Positions 33,534-42,041 of a stretch of DNA of 64,000 nucleotides are shown here, in pieces. The DNA lies in contig CM068320.1 in NCBI GenBank assembly GCA_034766995.1, positions 24,320,851 to 24,384,850 of the forward strand, in the 5' to 3' direction. The translations under genes and the position numbers were made by a program. Below the pieces are notes generated by a model. It saw only the letters and a program-made list of their open reading frames with translations. It did not search any database and was not told the origin of the DNA. The DNA comes from Acanthacorydalis orientalis (taxonomy: Eukaryota; Arthropoda; Insecta; Megaloptera; Corydalidae). Numbering within the stretch: the first letter of the stretch is position 1; every line of letters starts with the position of its first letter.

Positions 33534-36500
33534 TATTTCAAGAAGCTTTTCACAAAAGAGTATCCGCTTTTATATATTTTTAAAATTTTTAATTTGGTAA
33601 ATTAAAAATATCTACTTGTAAATTATGTATGTGTATATGTATATATATATATATATATAAATATATAAATATATATATGATGATTCAATTTAGGCTTTCA
33701 CATAAATGTAGTAAAAAAATCGAAAAATTTTTTATTCTTTATTTAGTATTTTAGTTCAATTCAGTACTAAAATAGCATTAAAACACGTGTCATTTTATCA
33801 TGTTCATATTAATATCATTTTAAAGTACGTTTTTCGGTTTATATTTTGGTAACATCGACTTTGGTTTTATTATTAATTTTGTTTCAAATTGGGCTATTGA
33901 ATTAAAGATGGAACAGAAATAAATAAGAGCATTTTTTATATGAATTCAAAACGGGTGGTAAAGCAGCAGAAACTGCTCGTAAACTAAATAATGCTTTTCG
34001 TGTAGGTAATGTTAAGAAACGTATGGTGATTTTAAACAATGGTGGCTTTAAAAATTTCATGCAGGGGACGAGAGCCTTGAAGATGAAGGTCTCTGGCGTC
34101 TATCAGTTCATAACGACCAACTGAAGGCGTAAGTTGAATCAGAAACCAACCACAACAATTCGATAGCTTGCACAAAAGTTAGGTATTAGTCATCCAACAG
34201 TTCTGGACTACTTAAAACAGCTGTTAAAATCAAAAATAGAAATATATATAAATTTGAATGACATAAAACGCAATTATTTTTCTACCAATCTAATTGCTGA
34301 TATACTCTTATAAATCATCAAGCTACTTGTATTAACAAGTAACTTATCAGGACTAAGATCATCAGACTAATATATTTTAAACTTCAAAAAGTAGAATTTT
34401 TAAATTTGTATATCAACAAATAATTATTTATATAATGAAGAAAAAAAATACAAATATATAAAAAAAGTTAATAAATGGATAACTCTCGCATATAGTTTTT
34501 TTTATTAAAAATATTTTTAAACATGATTTAAAAGAATATTAAAAATAAATAAATAAAAAATAATTAATACTAGGACCTAAATATTAAATTTTCTTCATTA
34601 TATTAAAAATTATAATAATTTCGTATTAATTTAATATAATTTTTCATAAAGTGATATTCTGGAAAAAATATAATCGACAACATATGTTATAGACGATGCA
34701 ATTAAAAAATTCAAACATAAAAAAATTAATAAATTTATTTTATGAATTTATCTGTGTTTATATTTGTCAACATTTTAACAATAAATCAACAGTTTCGAAT
34801 AAAATGATGAAATGCCAAACGTTTTTTGTTCCTGTACGAAAAACATTTTTTATTTTAAAAATAATATAGCATTTATATTCACTGCAAGCATTCATTCCTG
34901 CATGACATACTTTACAACTGTATAATTATACACAGGAATTCTTTTTACAGCATCATAAAATATATAATGAACTAAAATATAAATTTAATTAAAAAAGAGA
35001 ATATTTTTTAGACGTTTCAACAATGGTACATGAAATTTCGGATAATTCTCACTAGATGAATCTTGAAATACAGAAATGTAATGAAATATTCAAACGTATG
35101 TGATATAATTCTAAATCATTTAAATATAGAATTGATTTAATTAATTGCATATATAATATATTTCTATACGTATGAAAAAAAAATTATAATATATAAAATT
35201 ATCTAATTTATTTTAATTTGTTAAGCTCTAATTCAAATATTGGAAGATTTATTAACATTTTTTTTATTATTCTGTACATAAATTATAATGATTACAACTA
35301 ATTTAAGTTCGATTATTTGAGGAATATACAATTTTGATAAATTTATAACCATTTATTATTATTTTTAACATTTATTTAAAAAAAATTCTTAACATTGAGT
35401 AATATAAAAATAATTTTATATTACTCTATATTTACAATGAATAACTTTTCATATTTTATATTTATTTAAAACTAAAAGAAAACATCACTAAGAGTAATAA
35501 TTTATATACTGTAGAGAAAATACTGTAGAGTATACTAAAGAGTACAGTGTTATTAATTTGATTATCATTTTTGAATCATTTCAACCATAGAACCACCAAA
35601 ACTACCAAATGATAATTAAACTTATAAACATTTTAAAACCATAGTTTTAAATATATTATTTATTTATCTAACGGGAATTAAATTAAATGTTTATAAACAT
35701 TTACAAAAAATATTTCAGTATAAATATAGTATTGTGTGTTGGAATTAATTCGTAGCGTTTTCTTCATGAAAAAAGATCGTTTATTTTAAATGAAATTGAA
35801 AAAACATATCATTCAAAGTATTGTCCATCGTTAGCCACTACTTTTTCCCATCTTTCTGGCAGGAGACGAATACCACGTCGGAAGAACGCCTCGTCTTTAG
35901 ATGCAATCGACGAATCGACCCATTTTTTGCATTCTTCATAAGAAGTGAGCTTCTGCCCAGGCAGGCCATGACTCATCGATCGAAACAAGTGGTAATCAGA
36001 AGGAGCAATATCTGGAGAATACGGTGGGTGGGGTAGGACTTCCCATTTGAGCGTTTGCAAGTATGTTTTGACCGGTTTTGCGACGTGCGGACGAGCATTA
36101 TCGTGCTGCAAAATCACTTTGTCGCATCTTTCAAAGTATTCTGGCCATTTTTACTTCAATGCACGGCTCTAGCGCATCAATTGTAGTCGGTAGCGATCCC
36201 CAGCGATGGTTTCAATCGGTTCGAGCAGCTCATAGTATATCACACCTTATGATGCCACCAAATACAAAGCATGAGCTTTGATCCATGGATATTTGGCTTC
36301 AGCGCTGGTGTTGATGGTTGGCCGGGCTTAATCCATGACATTCTGCACTTTGGATTGTCGTAATTGATCCACTTCTCATCGCCCGTGACAATTCAATGCA
36401 AAAATCTCTTCCTTTTCTCCCGTTGAAGCAGCAATTCACAGATAGAAAAACGTCCCTCGATTTCAATTCGTATGGGACCCGATTTCCTTGCTTTTGGATA

Positions 36501-37442
36501 ATTCCCATGGCTTTAAGGCATTTTTCTATCGCTGACAAGTCAACTTCCAACGATTCAGACAATTCTTGAAGTGTTTGACATGGGTTTTTATTAAACAATG
36601 CTTCCAATTCTTCATCGTCGAACTTTTTCGGCTGTCCAGGTCGTTCCTTGTCTTCCAAGTCGAAATCATCACTTTTAAAACGTGCAAACCACTTCCGACA
36701 CGTTTGTTCAGCTAGAGCATGGTCACTATAAACTTCCACTAAAATATGATGACTTTCGGCAGCACTTTTTTTCATGTAAAAGTAATGAAGTAAAACTCCC
36801 CGCAAAAACAATTTATCCGGCACGAAATTCGACATATTCGATAAAGTACAAAGTGTTTTTATTTACGCTTCAACCCAATGGCATATTGAAACTGTCGCCT
36901 AAGGACAGCTGTTTTACGGGGAATATTTGGTTAAAGGGAACAATGGAAGAATGTACTACCTAAACTATCTCTTGTAAAACGCTACGAATTAATTCCAACA
37001 CCCAATATATAATTTTCATAACTAAAAATGCAAGTTAATTGACTTAGTTTAATTATTACTGTTAAAAATATAATTAATTTGATAATTATACTTAAATAAT
37101 AAAAGTTTAATGTTATTATATTTACAAGACCTTTGACTTTTAATAAGAACATCAAATATTTAATACATAGAAGTACGGAAAATTAATTTACCTTGTAAAA
37201 ATAACTTCTAGTAGTTGAGCAGAATGAGGTAATGATTCAACCAATAGATCAATTGGTAATTCAGCTGCCACTGCACTCAGACCAGCTGGGCCTAAACGTG
37301 CAACTACTGAAGCAGCTTCCCGAAATTGTCTACCTTCAGCTAATAAAAGAACACGTCTAAGTGCTAGACGTGGACTCAGAGGTGCTGTTCGTTCACGTCT
37401 AATTCTTTCACCTCCGATCACCGGTCCGCAACAGTCCTGCAT
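9876..37442 (-). CDS. MIEAP-domain (mitochondria-eating protein / SPATA18-like) protein, 6 exons
   Basis: Coding exons 37442-37192, 26349-26153, 17699-17354, 16197-16030, 15373-15076 and 10157-9876 join in frame (phases 2, 1, 2, 2, 0) into 513 codons. The last two exons (residues about 321-513) carry the MIEAP C-terminal domain: [20 protein letters not shown] with a helical run, and, in the last exon, [20 protein letters not shown], an R..HHSS motif, YLWPAL and a VHKAVVVT end. Vertebrate MIEAP has SQARLD..., ALEPPLDI, YHVWPALME..V.MKGE.VT. The N-terminal 260 residues ([35 protein letters not shown], then a helical, possibly coiled segment) do not look like vertebrate MIEAP and I do not recognise them. 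MIEAP in mammals acts in mitochondrial quality control; function here is inferred only from the domain. Confidence 0.82.
10158..13130. other. Intron 5 of the MIEAP-like gene, 3' part
   Basis: AT-rich intron with (TA)n tracts at 10372-10391, 11869-11898, 12616-12650 and 13020-13040. No further coding or transposon sequence recognised. Confidence 0.55.
13140..13575. repeat. Diverged tandem duplication, about 180-bp units
   Basis: 13146-13325 (from AAGTAAAATAATAAATATTG to the end of unit 1) recurs at 13400-13575 (AAGTAAAATAATAATTATTA and on). Shared strings include ATTAAATCAATATTTATTTA and ACAAATCTATATAAATTATT. The second unit ends against a (TC)n(TA)n tract. Confidence 0.75.
13572..13650. repeat. 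(TC)n(TA)n compound microsatellite
   Basis: About 38 bp of TC followed by about 40 bp of TA. It bounds the tandem duplication before it. Confidence 0.95.
14165..14791 (+). mobile_element. piggyBac-type (PGBD4-like) element, 3' portion with TTAA-flanked end
   Basis: The plus strand encodes, across stops and frame changes, the piggyBac transposase C-terminus: [71 protein letters not shown] and the cysteine-rich end [21 protein letters not shown] (residues split here by one base-level break). The element ends CTATAGTGCAAAGGG directly before TTAA (14792-14795), the required piggyBac target and terminal type. I find no matching left end (TTAA-CCCTTTGCAC) upstream, so the 5' part is lost or eroded. 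Sits in intron 5 of the MIEAP-like gene. Non-functional. Confidence 0.8.
14222..14594 (+). pseudogene. piggyBac transposase C-terminal fragment
   Basis: Fragment with intact helical segment (62 codons open from 14222) followed, past a stop at 14408, by [11 protein letters not shown] and, in another frame after 14505, the CxxC-type cysteine-rich domain ([15 protein letters not shown]). The catalytic aspartates of the piggyBac core lie upstream and are not present. Internal stops and frameshifts show long inactivity. Confidence 0.78.
15076..15373 (-). CDS. MIEAP-like gene exon 5 (first half of MIEAP domain)
   Basis: Acceptor TTATTTTCAG|ACGCGA, donor AAGCAG|GTAAGA, phase 0. Encodes [60 protein letters not shown] and on. 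The SQARL..LD motif and following helices match the start of the MIEAP domain. Confidence 0.88.
15622..15848. mobile_element. 227-bp MITE, pogo/Tc1-like, TA target duplication
   Basis: Termini CAGTGCTCCCTGTCGTATCA and (reverse complement of right end) CAGTGCTCCGTGTCGTATCG form a near-perfect inverted repeat, flanked on both sides by TA. CAGT-starting termini with TA duplication are typical of pogo-like elements. No transposase. G+C content is well above the surrounding intron 4. Confidence 0.85.
16030..16197 (-). CDS. MIEAP-like gene exon 4
   Basis: Acceptor TTTGTTTAG|GTTAAA, donor CCTAG|GTTATC. Encodes [40 protein letters not shown] and [15 protein letters not shown], an acidic Ser/Pro-rich linker between the helical region and the MIEAP domain. 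A 70-bp (TA)n tract begins 34 bases upstream of the acceptor. Confidence 0.85.
16231..16301. repeat. (TA)n microsatellite, about 70 bp
   Basis: Long TA tract in intron 3, 34 bases from the exon 4 acceptor. Confidence 0.95.
16786..16868. repeat. 12-bp direct repeats flanking tiny unit copy A
   Basis: TCGTTCATAAAT occurs at both ends, exact over 12 bases; the next base on either side differs. This is the form of a retroposition target-site duplication. Confidence 0.8.
16798..16856 (-). mobile_element. Tiny stem-loop unit, copy A (59 bp) with 12-bp target duplication
   Basis: Insert flanked by exact direct repeats TCGTTCATAAAT at 16786-16797 and 16857-16868. Read on the minus strand it aligns end to end with copy B at 31826: G/T-rich start, ...GCGCGTCGACAACTAAGG..., end CCATTAGTGCCC. 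Several substitutions in the stem indicate an older copy. Lies in intron 3 of the MIEAP-like gene. Confidence 0.72.
17354..17699 (-). CDS. MIEAP-like gene exon 3
   Basis: Acceptor ACATTTTCAG|GACTGG, phase 1; donor CTTAAAAA|GTATAC, phase 2. Encodes [20 protein letters not shown] and a long helical region ([40 protein letters not shown]) with heptad-like spacing suggesting a coiled coil. A (TA)n tract lies immediately upstream in the intron. Confidence 0.87.
17720..17776. repeat. (TA)n microsatellite, intron 2
   Basis: Nearly pure TA, about 55 bp, 20 bases upstream (minus strand) of the exon 3 acceptor. A similar tract lies 3' of exon 3 at 17233-17269. Confidence 0.95.
17777..20930. other. Intron 2 of the MIEAP-like gene, 3' part
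   Basis: Microsatellite-rich AT DNA: (TA)n at 18155-18193, 18588-18648, 18819-18921, 19651-19713 and 20095-20139, with short CA/TG runs. A 120-codon open frame at 20488-20850 (plus) begins at TTG and shows no family features. No transposon ends recognised. Confidence 0.55.
18819..18921. repeat. (TA)n with TG interruptions, about 100 bp
   Basis: Long TA run broken by regular TGTA variants. Confidence 0.95.
20933..22138. repeat. Tandem duplication, about 570-bp unit, bounded by (TA)n
   Basis: Unit 1 (20981-21550) and unit 2 (21554-22075) share TACATATTTAATTAAAAATA, ATAGAACTAAATTAAAATA, AATCTTTTTGAATCAATACT, ACATTTTTTGATAAATTTAT and GTTAATTATTGTTTATATG in the same order. (TA)n tracts lie at 20933-20980, 21510-21549 and 22078-22138, that is at the start, junction and end. 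Unit 2 has lost about 30 bases near 21888. Located in intron 2. Confidence 0.88.
22139..24330. other. Intron 2, gene-free AT-rich stretch
   Basis: (TA)n at 22601-22630 and 24116-24162; otherwise nothing recognised. Confidence 0.5.
24385..24704 (+). mobile_element. LINE (non-LTR retrotransposon) remnant with internal deletion
   Basis: The plus strand at 24389-24475 reads [20 protein letters not shown] then YKILSMIIK, the reverse transcriptase finger motif (canonical CxNYRGISLL..YKILS). About 50 bases later, in another frame, 24526-24703 reads [38 protein letters not shown] and EETNARFRL, the C-terminal region of many insect LINE ORF2 proteins (R.RPR.RW.D.V..DL..LGIRNWR..A.DR..WR). The whole catalytic core between them is missing. 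Several stops. Clade not determined. Confidence 0.72.
25869..25948. repeat. (TA)n / (TATG)n / (TG)n compound microsatellite
   Basis: TA tract grading into TATATG repeats and a TG run, 200 bases 3' (minus strand) of exon 2. Confidence 0.95.
26153..26349 (-). CDS. MIEAP-like gene exon 2
   Basis: Acceptor TTTCTTCAG|ATTAGT, donor GTTGAAG|GTACTG. Encodes [60 protein letters not shown] and DHAVE. Helical, armadillo/HEAT-like in appearance (inference). The protein-coding look is confirmed by frame joining with both neighbours. Confidence 0.85.
26947..27308 (-). mobile_element. Cecropia-type mariner deletion derivative, 362 bp
   Basis: Flanked by TA on both sides. Right end (minus-strand start) reads TTAGGTTGGTAGGAAAATAA and left end TTAGTTTGGCAGAAAAATAA, the cecropia/Hsmar1-type terminal repeat. 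The minus strand keeps a stretch homologous to the 5' transposase region of copies at 33.7 and 39.4 kb (GAGTTCAAAACGGGTAGTAA, GCAGCAGAAACTGCTCG) then jumps to the 3' end. In intron 1 of the MIEAP-like gene. Confidence 0.83.
27309..29006. other. Intron 1, gene-free AT-rich stretch
   Basis: Contains TA/CA/TG microsatellites (27385-27431, 28497-28600, 28633-28745 with a GA run). A small duplication of TTATAATAATAATAATTTAT occurs at 28527 and 28573. No element ends recognised. Confidence 0.5.
29007..29087. mobile_element. Minimal cecropia-type mariner MITE, about 81 bp
   Basis: Left end TAAGGTCGGTAGGAAAATTA, right end (reversed) TGTAGGATGTTAGAAAAATA, preceded by TA. Only the two termini and the short core ACGAATTTAAATGT remain. 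The core matches the subterminal 3' sequence of longer family members and the 80-bp copy at 48292. Confidence 0.75.
30031..31203 (-). mobile_element. Degenerate mariner transposase relic, copy 1
   Basis: The minus strand, with many stops and frameshifts, reads (high to low coordinate) [11 protein letters not shown] (TGDEKW region), [11 protein letters not shown], then [13 protein letters not shown] (the HDNARPH catalytic motif) near 30720-30690 and [17 protein letters not shown] ([13 protein letters not shown] motif) near 30660, followed by a degraded C-terminus. This places it in the mariner group. Terminal repeats are not recognised. Its catalytic half is duplicated in 31204-32113. Confidence 0.6.
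31204..32113 (-). mobile_element. Degenerate mariner relic, copy 2 (tandem duplicate of copy 1 C-terminal half)
   Basis: Begins ATTCCCATTCGATATCAAGT as copy 1 begins ATTCCCCTTCGGTATCAAGT (30032), and runs colinear to TTACAAGACTTCATAATAGA (32091; copy 1 at 30843). The DNAR motif is also readable ([13 protein letters not shown]). Unlike copy 1 it carries a 70-bp interruption at 31814-31895, the tiny stem-loop unit plus duplicated target. Confidence 0.75.
31826..31883 (+). mobile_element. Tiny stem-loop unit, copy B (58 bp) with 12-bp target duplication and empty site
   Basis: Insert (GGTGGTTGGTTGGTTATTAG ... GGTCATTAGTGCC) flanked by exact CAGGAGAGTAAA at 31814-31825 and 31884-31895. The duplicate relic at 30639-30652 reads GATCAGGAGAATAAAGTAGG without the insert, so the unit inserted after the duplication. 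GGGCGCT (31852) and AGTGCCC (31878) can pair into a 7-bp stem with one G-U. No internal promoter or open frame is evident, though GCTTCGACAGC is loosely B-box-like. Confidence 0.8.
32114..33690. other. Intron 1, gene-free stretch
   Basis: (TA)n at 32637-32650, 32815-32847, 33500-33529 and 33640-33680. The segment 32130-32400 is less AT-rich and not obviously repeat, but no open frame or family was recognised. Confidence 0.45.
33691..34292 (+). mobile_element. Cecropia-type mariner deletion derivative, about 602 bp
   Basis: Right end ACGCAATTATTTTTCTACCAATCTAA is the family terminus; the left terminus is eroded (TTAGGCTTTCACATAAAT). The plus strand contains the transposase N-terminal DNA-binding region ([24 protein letters not shown], [30 protein letters not shown]) with stops, and then goes directly to the 3' end. 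No catalytic domain. The same junction occurs in the 39.4-kb copy. Confidence 0.77.
34293..35731. other. Intron 1, gene-free AT-rich stretch
   Basis: Very AT-rich, few microsatellites, nothing recognised. Confidence 0.5.
35732..37005 (-). mobile_element. Nearly complete mariner transposon, 1274 bp, inactivated
   Basis: Terminal inverted repeats TTGTGTGTTGGAATTAATTC and TTGGGTGTTGGAATTAATTC, flanked by TA (35730-35731 and 37006-37007). The length is that of an intact mariner. The minus strand carries the transposase. The termini differ at one base over the first 30 or so, so this is the youngest recognisable transposon in the window. It sits 190 bases 3' of the MIEAP-like gene exon 1 donor, in intron 1. 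Confidence 0.93.
35809..36835 (-). pseudogene. Mariner transposase, frameshifted
   Basis: DD34D transposase of the mariner family; cuts and rejoins DNA at TA. Starts [20 protein letters not shown] at 36835 with HTH region ([58 protein letters not shown]). The frame breaks near 36456 (deletion after KSRDV). It continues in another frame through [34 protein letters not shown] and [15 protein letters not shown], and after a second break through [32 protein letters not shown] and a normal end [14 protein letters not shown]. All three catalytic aspartate motifs are recognisable, but at least two frameshifts and three stops inactivate it. Closest in style to the mellifera subfamily (impression only). 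Confidence 0.92.
37192..37442 (-). CDS. MIEAP-like gene exon 1 (coding start)
   Basis: ATG at 37442 opens [20 protein letters not shown] and continues through an Arg- and Leu-rich helical segment to EVIFTR. Donor ACAAG|GTAAAT, phase 2. The same frame is open upstream for nine codons (a TTG but no ATG) before a TGA further up. A good acceptor (TTTATTTACAG) ends at 37489, so this exon probably starts at 37488 with 46 bases of 5' UTR, preceded by an unseen non-coding exon. G+C is far above the neighbourhood. Confidence 0.82.
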
Positions 37443-37488
37443 TGTCGATTCTTTACAATGTTTGCTCAAGTGAAATAATCTTCATTGA

Positions 37489-39437
37489 CTGTAAATAAAA
37501 AAATATATAAATTTTTATTAGAACTTATATAGAATATAATCAAAATTTTGATTATTTTATAGTGAGAACATTTTTGATAATTTTAAACTAATTTGTTCTA
37601 GATCTTCTTTTTTAACTATAAATTAAATGACTCTTCATACATTTTTGTTATAAAATGATAAACAAAATAAGAGGTACGTCTCGAATTTTAAATATTTAGT
37701 AAATACATTATTAGCATTTTTCTGTGGTTATTGATTTCATTATTTAACATATGTTTCATAATTTAATTAAATTTAAAGATATCATTTTCATAAACATCTT
37801 ATTTAAATTAATTCATAAAACAATATGTTTTTCATAATCAAATTACACATCAATGAAAGAAATTTGTCAAATCTAATATCTGATTTTATTCTTTCAAAAA
37901 TTAACATTAAATTACGTAAGATAAGAAATAAAATAAAACTGTATATACATTTATTTTAAAACTGAACTGTTCTTATATATATACATAACATAAATTAAAA
38001 AAAACACTAAAAAAATATTGAAACTTTTAAAATGAATTTATTATAAAATTGTAACACTCATAAAAATAACTTAGTAGTAATCTTGAAATCTTTCAGAGAT
38101 TGTTTCAAATTTGATAAAATATGTACAAATTCTGAATTCCTTCTTGAGAGGATAGAATTTATATCATTAAAATTTATATATACACACAGCATGTATATAT
38201 ATATATATGCTTTTGAGAAAAATGAAATGATAACTGTAAAATATGTAAATAGTATGTGTATTTTTGCAGTAAGATATTCGTATTCTGTACTTTCACTCTT
38301 TTTGTTAACAGTAAATAGTAAAAACCCGCTTTTTGTAAAATGAAAATACTATAAATTTCATTTTTAAAATTATAAATGTTTCTTAAAATTACCATACTGG
38401 TTAAAAACAAATATATCAAGTGTAATAAAAACATCGAGTGAAATGTTAATGTAATTATTTTCTTAAAAAAAATATGTTAAATAGCAGTTTATGTACTGAA
38501 ATGTATAACATCGAAAAAAAGTAAATTATGATGTTTTTTTTTCTCTTACTTTTCAACAAGAGACCAGCTTTTTGATTTGTTTTATCAAAAGTGTTTCTTT
38601 TTTCTCTTTTATCTATCAGCGAGTCTTATATCATGTCAATAAATCTTATACCTGTTTTATAAAGAACTTCAATATTTATTCGATTTAAAAGAACATCATT
38701 TTCTTATATAGTTTTTTTTTACTTATCTTTGCATGACAGTTTATTGAGGTTTCAGTTAAATAAAATATAATGTGCTTTCTTCAATTATTGTTAATGTACT
38801 TATTGTTAATTTTTTAAAAACGATTAAATTATTCATCATAGATATAGATTTGTAATTCCATTTTCATATTTGTAAAAAATAGTTCAGTTATTGGTATTTG
38901 ATATCACAGTGTTAAATAATAAAGATATTCACTTATATAATTAGTTCATAATTTATTTAAAATTGTTTCGAGTAAAATTATGTTTTGATTTTCTAAAACA
39001 GTTTTTTTCTAACCGATCTGGAGTCGATCTGTTCAAAATTTAAAACCATATTTAATAACGATTCAAAAATAAACAACAATGGAAAATATATTTAAACACT
39101 ACATGATTCTTTCTGTGAACTTTAACTATTCACTAATTATTATATTGTTCCATAAAAGTTTATATGTAACAACTGATACCAGGCAAATAATTATATAATT
39201 ACAAGACTAGATAGAGTTCCGTCAGTTTTATATTTAATATCTTCCCTAATACTTTCAATTTCATTTTTCTTTTCATAATTATATACACAAAAAAATTAAA
39301 TGTATGGTAATTTTTAACTAAGCTCTTTATATTAATTACTTTCAGTTTTCTTTAATATATCTTACAGATATTATCATTTTTATGTGTAGCATGACCTGCA
39401 AATGGGGGATAAGTACTGATATACAACAATATTAAGA
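37489..39437. other. Gene-free region upstream of MIEAP-like exon 1
   Basis: Very AT-rich. A splice acceptor adjoins exon 1 at 37489, so this is probably a 5' UTR intron. No upstream exon could be identified. Confidence 0.45.
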
Positions 39438-39982
39438 TTAGGTTGGTAGAAAAATAATTGCGTTTTTTTAAATTATAACCTTAATTTTTTCAATGAAATT
39501 GTCATTTCATTGTGTTCATATTAATATCATTTTAAAATGAATTTCTTTAGTCTGTATTTTGATAACATCGACTTCGGTTTTACTATTAAGTTTGCTTCAA
39601 ATTGGGATATTGAATTAAATATCGAAAAGAAGTAAATAAGAGCCATTTTTGAATGAGTTCCAAACAGGTAGTAAAGCAGCATAAACTGCTCATAACTTAA
39701 ACGATGATTTTGATATGGATACTGTTAAGGAACGTACAGTTAAATGGTGATTCGAAAAATTGCATCATGGGGACGAGAGCCTTTAAGATGAAAAAGATCA
39801 CGAGCGTCCTTCTTCAGTTCATAACGACCAGCTGAAGGCGTTATTTGAATCAGAACCTCTCATAACAATTCGAAAATTACACAAAAGTCTGGACCACTTA
39901 AAACAACTAACAAAATCAAAGAAGAGAAAAACGTATAAGAATTTGGAGGTTATAAACCGTAATTATTTTCCTACCAATCTAA
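39438..39982 (+). mobile_element. Cecropia-type mariner deletion derivative, 545 bp
   Basis: Termini TTAGGTTGGTAGAAAAATAA and (reversed) TTAGATTGGTAGGAAAATAA. The plus strand encodes only the DNA-binding part of the transposase (KEERTVKWWFEKF-like, [37 protein letters not shown]) and then fuses to the 3' terminus, as in the 33.7-kb copy. Several stops. No catalytic triad. Confidence 0.85.
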
Positions 39983-40629
39983 TGATATGTGTAATTTTTA
40001 ACAAATATATTGATATTAATTTATTTTAATTATAAATCAATTTATTTCAATTGATTTTTAGTATTTAACCCTCTATATTTTATGTAAACATATGTCGTTA
40101 ATATTAAACTAATATTTATAATTATAAAATACAACTTTTAATGATACATGCATCACTAAATGCATATAAACTTAAATTTATCTAAGAACACTCAATGAAT
40201 AAAAACCATCTAGTGTTCGTTCGTTAATTTCCGTATATTTATTTACACTTCTTTAAATCCAAGATTGTTTTATTTTTTTAAAAATAAAAATCATACATTA
40301 GATGATTAATGATATTAAAATTACCACTGATTTATAATAATGATATCATATTTTATTGTTATATCGTAGTTCTAAATAAATTATTTTTTTTCGTTTTCGT
40401 AAAAATATTGAAAAACAATAAAAAAAGATCAAGTACAATTTAAAAAATCGTACACATTATGTGAAATATTACTGTATTATTTTAATATCAAAATCATAAA
40501 GATTTATAACATTCATCACATATAATTTATTATTTTATAAAATCATATTTATATATTTCAATTTAATTTTATATGTGAAACACATTTTTGTAACAAATTT
40601 ATCAAACACAATTTCTAAGCGTTCACATA

Positions 40630-40675
<46 letters not shown>

Positions 40676-40930
40676 TTACGTATGTATGTTTAATATAATG
40701 CGGTTTCCAACTTTATATCAAATTACACTGACACTCAGAACGAAATTGTTAAACGTCTGCTTACATTGATAACATTTTGAATATAAATTGTTGAATACAA
40801 CTTTAACTCCATTGAATTAATAGTAAATTATCTTTGTTCGTTCCTTCATAATATTTCTCTAGTATTCAATGAGTACACTTTGCTATGGCACATTCATCCT
40901 TGTATATATATATATATCTATACATACATA
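39983..40930. other. Gene-free AT-rich stretch
   Basis: (TA)n at 40635-40670 and 40902-40917; nothing else recognised. Confidence 0.5.
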
Positions 40931-41161
40931 CAAATAATAAGAGTATTCTATATAATAAAAATAATGAAAAATATATTATTAGTTTTCATATTTTATAAAG
41001 AAAGTTTCACTTTTTTCATTTTCGTTATACAAATTTTATTTTCAATAAGAAAAAATGTTTACTTGAATATTAGTTTTTTAGTAATCTAGTACTGTTTTTA
41101 CATACACATAAAAACACATACAAACAACCAACACACGCATACAAACACACACACATATGTA

Positions 41162-41212
<51 letters not shown>

Positions 41213-41448
41213 GTAAAGAATATGAGTATTCTATATAATAAAAATAATGAAAAATACATTATTAGTTTTCATATTTTATAAAGTTTCACTTTTTTCATTT
41301 TTGTTATATAAATTTTATTTTCAATGAGAAAAAATGTGAACTATAAAAGAAATTTACTTAAATATTAGTTTTTTAATAATCTAGTACTGTTTTTACATAC
41401 ACATAAACAATCAATACACGTACACAAACACACATACATACACATATA

Positions 41449-41480
<32 letters not shown>
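40931..41480. repeat. Tandem duplication, about 285-bp period, with microsatellite junctions
   Basis: Unit 1 (40934-41115) and unit 2 (41222-41410) share GAGTATTCTATATAATAAAA, TTATTAGTTTTCATATTTTA and TAATCTAGTACTGTTTTTAC. The junction holds CA, TG, TA and GA runs (41100-41211), and unit 2 ends in a similar CA/TA run (41410-41480). Confidence 0.88.
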
Positions 41481-41981
41481 CAACCACAACAATTTGATGC
41501 GGATTTTTTGTTATGTGATACGATTTATTTGTACATGACGACTTCTGTATAAATTCCGTATGCCAAAAAAATAAATAACATTCACAAATAAGTTTCATTT
41601 CTATAACAAGATTCTGTGGGATATGCGATTTAGTTTAAAAATTACGTACTTTGTCTGTATGTTGTACAAGAAAACATCAGATAACCGTCAACTGGGACGC
41701 GTGATTCCCCAGGAGATTTATAAATAAATACTTTTTATAACGGAAATAGAAGATGTCATCTCTTGGCAGTTTACAACCCCCATAAGGAAAGTAAAAAGTG
41801 TGTCATGATGACATCTTCTGTCATCACTGATGTACGAACAATGAAGATTTGTGTTCGACGTTCACTGTTCGGGTGTTCAAAATGTCAATTGACGGGATGG
41901 ACTGAAACTGATGTTTCTCTGTAGATATACATAACGTTTATGACAAAACAAGCTATATAATAAATGTGTTTCATATTATTA

Positions 41982-42041
<60 letters not shown>

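Noticed and set aside
37443..37469. Upstream extension of the MIEAP-like protein from a TTG codon
   Set aside because: No ATG in this extension; the first ATG at 37442 with an acceptor at 37489 upstream is the more likely start.
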